DNA from: Bacillota bacterium
Lineage (GTDB): Bacteria; Bacillota; Clostridia; Acetivibrionales; DSM-1351
Direction: 5' to 3'
Assembly: GCA_023439045.1 (NCBI GenBank)
Contig: JAEXOY010000032.1
Span: 62,001-126,000 of the forward strand
Length of the DNA: 64,000 nt
Under the pieces are notes generated by a model. The model was not told where the DNA came from, did no database searches, and saw only the letters and a program-made list of their open reading frames with translations. Both the position numbers and the translations under genes were made by a program. Shown piece after piece: positions 60,986 to 64,000 of this stretch (position 1 is its first letter; every line of letters starts with the position of its first letter).

Positions 60986-62815
60986 TTAAAAGTCCTTCTC
61001 TACTAGATTTTTCTTTATATTGCTCAACATAGCGTAGTTGGTGGCTGGATTTCCCTTGAGATAAAGGATATCCAACTTGTTAAGCTTAGATATAGCAGTA
61101 TAGTTATTTACTTTATTGTCTCTGATATAAAGCTCTCTCATTTGCGTAAGACCGGACAATGCAGATATATCGGACACTTGGTTTCCATTGAGAGAAAGTA
61201 CTTCTAGTTTAGTCAAGGACTTTAACGGAGCAAGGGTGCTTATATTGTTGCGCTGTAGGTACAACACCCTCAGATTCTTCAATGTAGATAGGGGAGTAAT
61301 ATATTTAACCTTGGTATTGCTGAGATCTAAATACTCTAGGTTAGGTAGTTTTTTTAAATCATTAAGAGTCTTGTCTACCCTTGTTACCTTAAGCCTATAA
61401 ATCTTTTCAACATCAGATTTATATATAGTTCCAGTTGGTTTGCCGATTCGAGCTCTAATGGAAGATTCTACACCTTTGTCCTCAAATGTTATTTTTGTCT
61501 TAGCAGCTGATATAGTGGTGGAGGTTGGGGTGGCCGAGGAAACAGATGAAAGTATGCCATTCCATACGTTTAGGCCATATTGAGAGTACGCCTTATCTGG
61601 ATAGTCTGGGATATTACCCAGGCTCCATATTGAAATGCCTCCAAGACCATATTCTTTTGCGGTATTTATCTTTGCTGACATGCTTTTCGTATTTTCAAAA
61701 AGAATAACATTATGGGTTGAATCAGCAACGTTTTCATATTCGATGACAGGCGTCTGTAATTCGTTGTTGTATGAATAGGTTATATTTTTTCCTTTACCAT
61801 CAACATTGTCAAGCCTCATCTTTATCATATCGTAAGTAGGTGTGTTTCTCTCTTCCATACTGATTTCAGATTTGGGCAGTTTATTCCACGAAGTATATAC
61901 CCCACTATCAGCTTTGGCAAGAGAATATCTCCACTGTGCTGCATCAAAACTAATCTGTAGCATTACTTTATTTATGTTTGTAGGTTTGACTTTATTTTTA
62001 ATGTCTTTCATAACTGTATGTATTTGCTTTATGGGTGCTAGGCCATCTATTGGGTCTAAACTGTTATAGCCTGTATATTGTAATATCTGTTCTTTTGTAA
62101 GACTTGTTATAGGCTCGTAGTCGTGCGCCATAACAATCATTCTATCAGCAATATCTGTAATATAGCCATAGTCATAGCCAGAATAGTTTAGTAGGGGATT
62201 TACTGCTACGGTCAGTCTTTTATTAATCTTGGCTAGTTCCACCTTTAGCTCCTTTAGAAACTGATTGAGCCAATAACTCATAGGTTTTCCGCTTATCAAT
62301 AACTGTTTTCCTAAAAGGTCTTTATCAGTTAGACCCTCAAAATCTATTACAACACCGTCAAAATATATTCCATTACCCAAATCCTGAGACAGCAAGTCTG
62401 TAATGGCCTTGATTGACGCTGCCCTGGACTTCTGATTTGGAAGCAAGGCCTCAATATTTGGCCTATCCGAAAAAATGCTGAGATTTATGCTCTTTCCAGC
62501 TTGCTTTGAGTATTTAACTGCATTTAAGTAATCATCAGGAAAGTAGAATAGCGTATTATCATTCTGCTCGTTTCCTTCTTCGCCCTTTACTGTGATTACT
62601 TTATCCGGTTGCTTGGCATATATTCTTGCCCAAGCAAAGCTGACAGTATCTATTTTATCTATGTACTTCTTTATCTTATCCGAGAAGGTGAGATTGGAAG
62701 GATAAAATGCATTTAATTCCATGCTGTTTGCAGGTGGAGCAAAAGCAGCAAAAGAAGGTATGTATGTAGAAAGTGTAAATGCTATTATCATAATAAAACA
62801 CATTAATTTTTTCAT
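60986..62815 (-). CDS. secreted GH18-like protein with C-terminal leucine-rich repeats
   Basis: ATG 62815 has CAGGAGAATTTAAAT upstream. The 609-residue protein has a signal peptide (MKKLMCFIMIIAFTLSTYIP, cleaved near SFAAFA). A GH18 barrel with the DxxDxE motif FDGVVIDFEGL and the later MVMAHDYEP and QISFDAAQWRY follow, as in YaaH/spore-germination and chitinase-like glycosidases. About five LRR units (LEYLDLSNTKVKYITPLSTL, LRVLYLQRNNISTLAPL) close it at about residues 485-600. Likely acts on peptidoglycan or chitin-like glycan with the LRR as a docking part. It ends 2 nt from the end of the convergent DUF6179 gene. Confidence 0.82.
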   Translation of the reverse strand: MKKLMCFIMIIAFTLSTYIPSFAAFAPPANSMELNAFYPSNLTFSDKIKKYIDKIDTVSFAWARIYAKQPDKVITVKGEEGNEQNDNTLFYFPDDYLNAVKYSKQAGKSINLSIFSDRPNIEALLPNQKSRAASIKAITDLLSQDLGNGIYFDGVVIDFEGLTDKDLLGKQLLISGKPMSYWLNQFLKELKVELAKINKRLTVAVNPLLNYSGYDYGYITDIADRMIVMAHDYEPITSLTKEQILQYTGYNSLDPIDGLAPIKQIHTVMKDIKNKVKPTNINKVMLQISFDAAQWRYSLAKADSGVYTSWNKLPKSEISMEERNTPTYDMIKMRLDNVDGKGKNITYSYNNELQTPVIEYENVADSTHNVILFENTKSMSAKINTAKEYGLGGISIWSLGNIPDYPDKAYSQYGLNVWNGILSSVSSATPTSTTISAAKTKITFEDKGVESSIRARIGKPTGTIYKSDVEKIYRLKVTRVDKTLNDLKKLPNLEYLDLSNTKVKYITPLSTLKNLRVLYLQRNNISTLAPLKSLTKLEVLSLNGNQVSDISALSGLTQMRELYIRDNKVNNYTAISKLNKLDILYLKGNPATNYAMLSNIKKNLVEKDF

Positions 62816-62935
62816 ATTTAAATTCTCCTGTTTATAAATGGGCATTTAGCAGTTTATTTTATACAAAGAAGTTTTATCCTTGCTAATAAGTTTTATTTCT
62901 GCTAATTAAGTTTATCACGATAGTGGAGAAAAAGC

Positions 62936-62973
62936 AAAAAGCACCGCGAGACGAGCAACTCGCGATGCTTTTT
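62936..62973 (-). terminator. terminator after gdhA
   Basis: On the minus strand AAAAAGCATCGCGAG pairs with CTCGCGGTGCTTTTT (one mismatch), ending in a T run. It lies 30 nt past the gdhA stop. Confidence 0.9.
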
Positions 62974-63002
62974 GTATATGAGGGTTTTGGGTTTGCGTAG
63001 TA

Positions 63003-64000
<998 letters not shown>

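Overview
The window is low-GC DNA with strong AGGAGG-type ribosome binding sites, sigma-A promoters and Firmicute gene families (type III glutamine synthetase, archaeal-type split glutamate synthase, AspRS2 plus GatCAB, ANTAR antiterminator, SpoIID-like and CotH proteins). It looks like a mesophilic, spore-forming anaerobic clostridium, most like the Ruminiclostridium (Clostridium cellulolyticum/papyrosolvens) group. The genus is an inference from gene content.

Layout. 1-3.7 kb: end of a UbiD decarboxylase, a UbiA prenyltransferase and a two-gene ABC importer with no ATPase in view. 3.7-8 kb: PilZ protein, a Gln-rich protein with a SpoIID/peptidoglycan-binding partner, an EamA transporter and an amidase. 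8.1-14.3 kb: a two-component system divergent from a VTC / DUF4956 / CotH cluster. 14.4-32.2 kb: an asparagine synthetase gene (asnB) cut in two by a 16.0-kb element. 32.4-34 kb: an MCP-like receptor. 34-50.7 kb (- then + strand): a nitrogen-assimilation block: glnN (GSIII), gatCAB-aspS2, split glutamate synthase, glnA, an ANTAR regulator, amtB and PII. 51-64 kb: FIST protein, ureohydrolase, heterodimeric ABC exporter, HAD phosphatase, rRNA methyltransferase, pseudouridine synthase, a DUF6323/DUF6179 pair, a GH18-LRR protein and the 3' part of gdhA.

The most striking feature is the element at about 15117-31111. The N-terminal half of AsnB (31.1-32.2 kb) and its C-terminal half (14.4-15.1 kb) stop inside the same conserved motif (SGEC|SDEIFGG). 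Removing the 15,995 bp between them restores one 608-codon frame exactly. The element carries a large serine recombinase next to one end. Its two ends are 14-bp inverted arms that would form a symmetric 42-bp attP around a central CC. Its cargo is not phage or conjugation genes but a complete sulfur-salvage module: a nitrogenase-like NifB-H-D-K set of the methylthio-alkane reductase (Mar) kind, a MetNIQ importer, a NifX-like protein, cystathionine beta-synthase, two gamma-family transsulfuration enzymes, CysK and an Rrf2/CymR-like repressor. Near-identical promoter-operator units precede the NifB-like gene and cysK. The architecture parallels the nif-interrupting excision elements of cyanobacteria and the skin element of Bacillus, but here a nitrogenase-like enzyme is the cargo and asparagine synthesis is what is switched off.

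The flanking nitrogen genes form a second system. Hexaloop hairpins (A at loop position 1, G at position 4) that exclude intrinsic terminators occur in the leaders of glnN, gatCAB-aspS2, the glutamate synthase and amtB, and an ANTAR antiterminator is encoded between glnA and amtB. AspRS2 and GatCAB provide a tRNA-dependent route to asparagine that could cover for the interrupted asnB. A further recurrent feature is tandem duplication of the last codons and stop of several genes.
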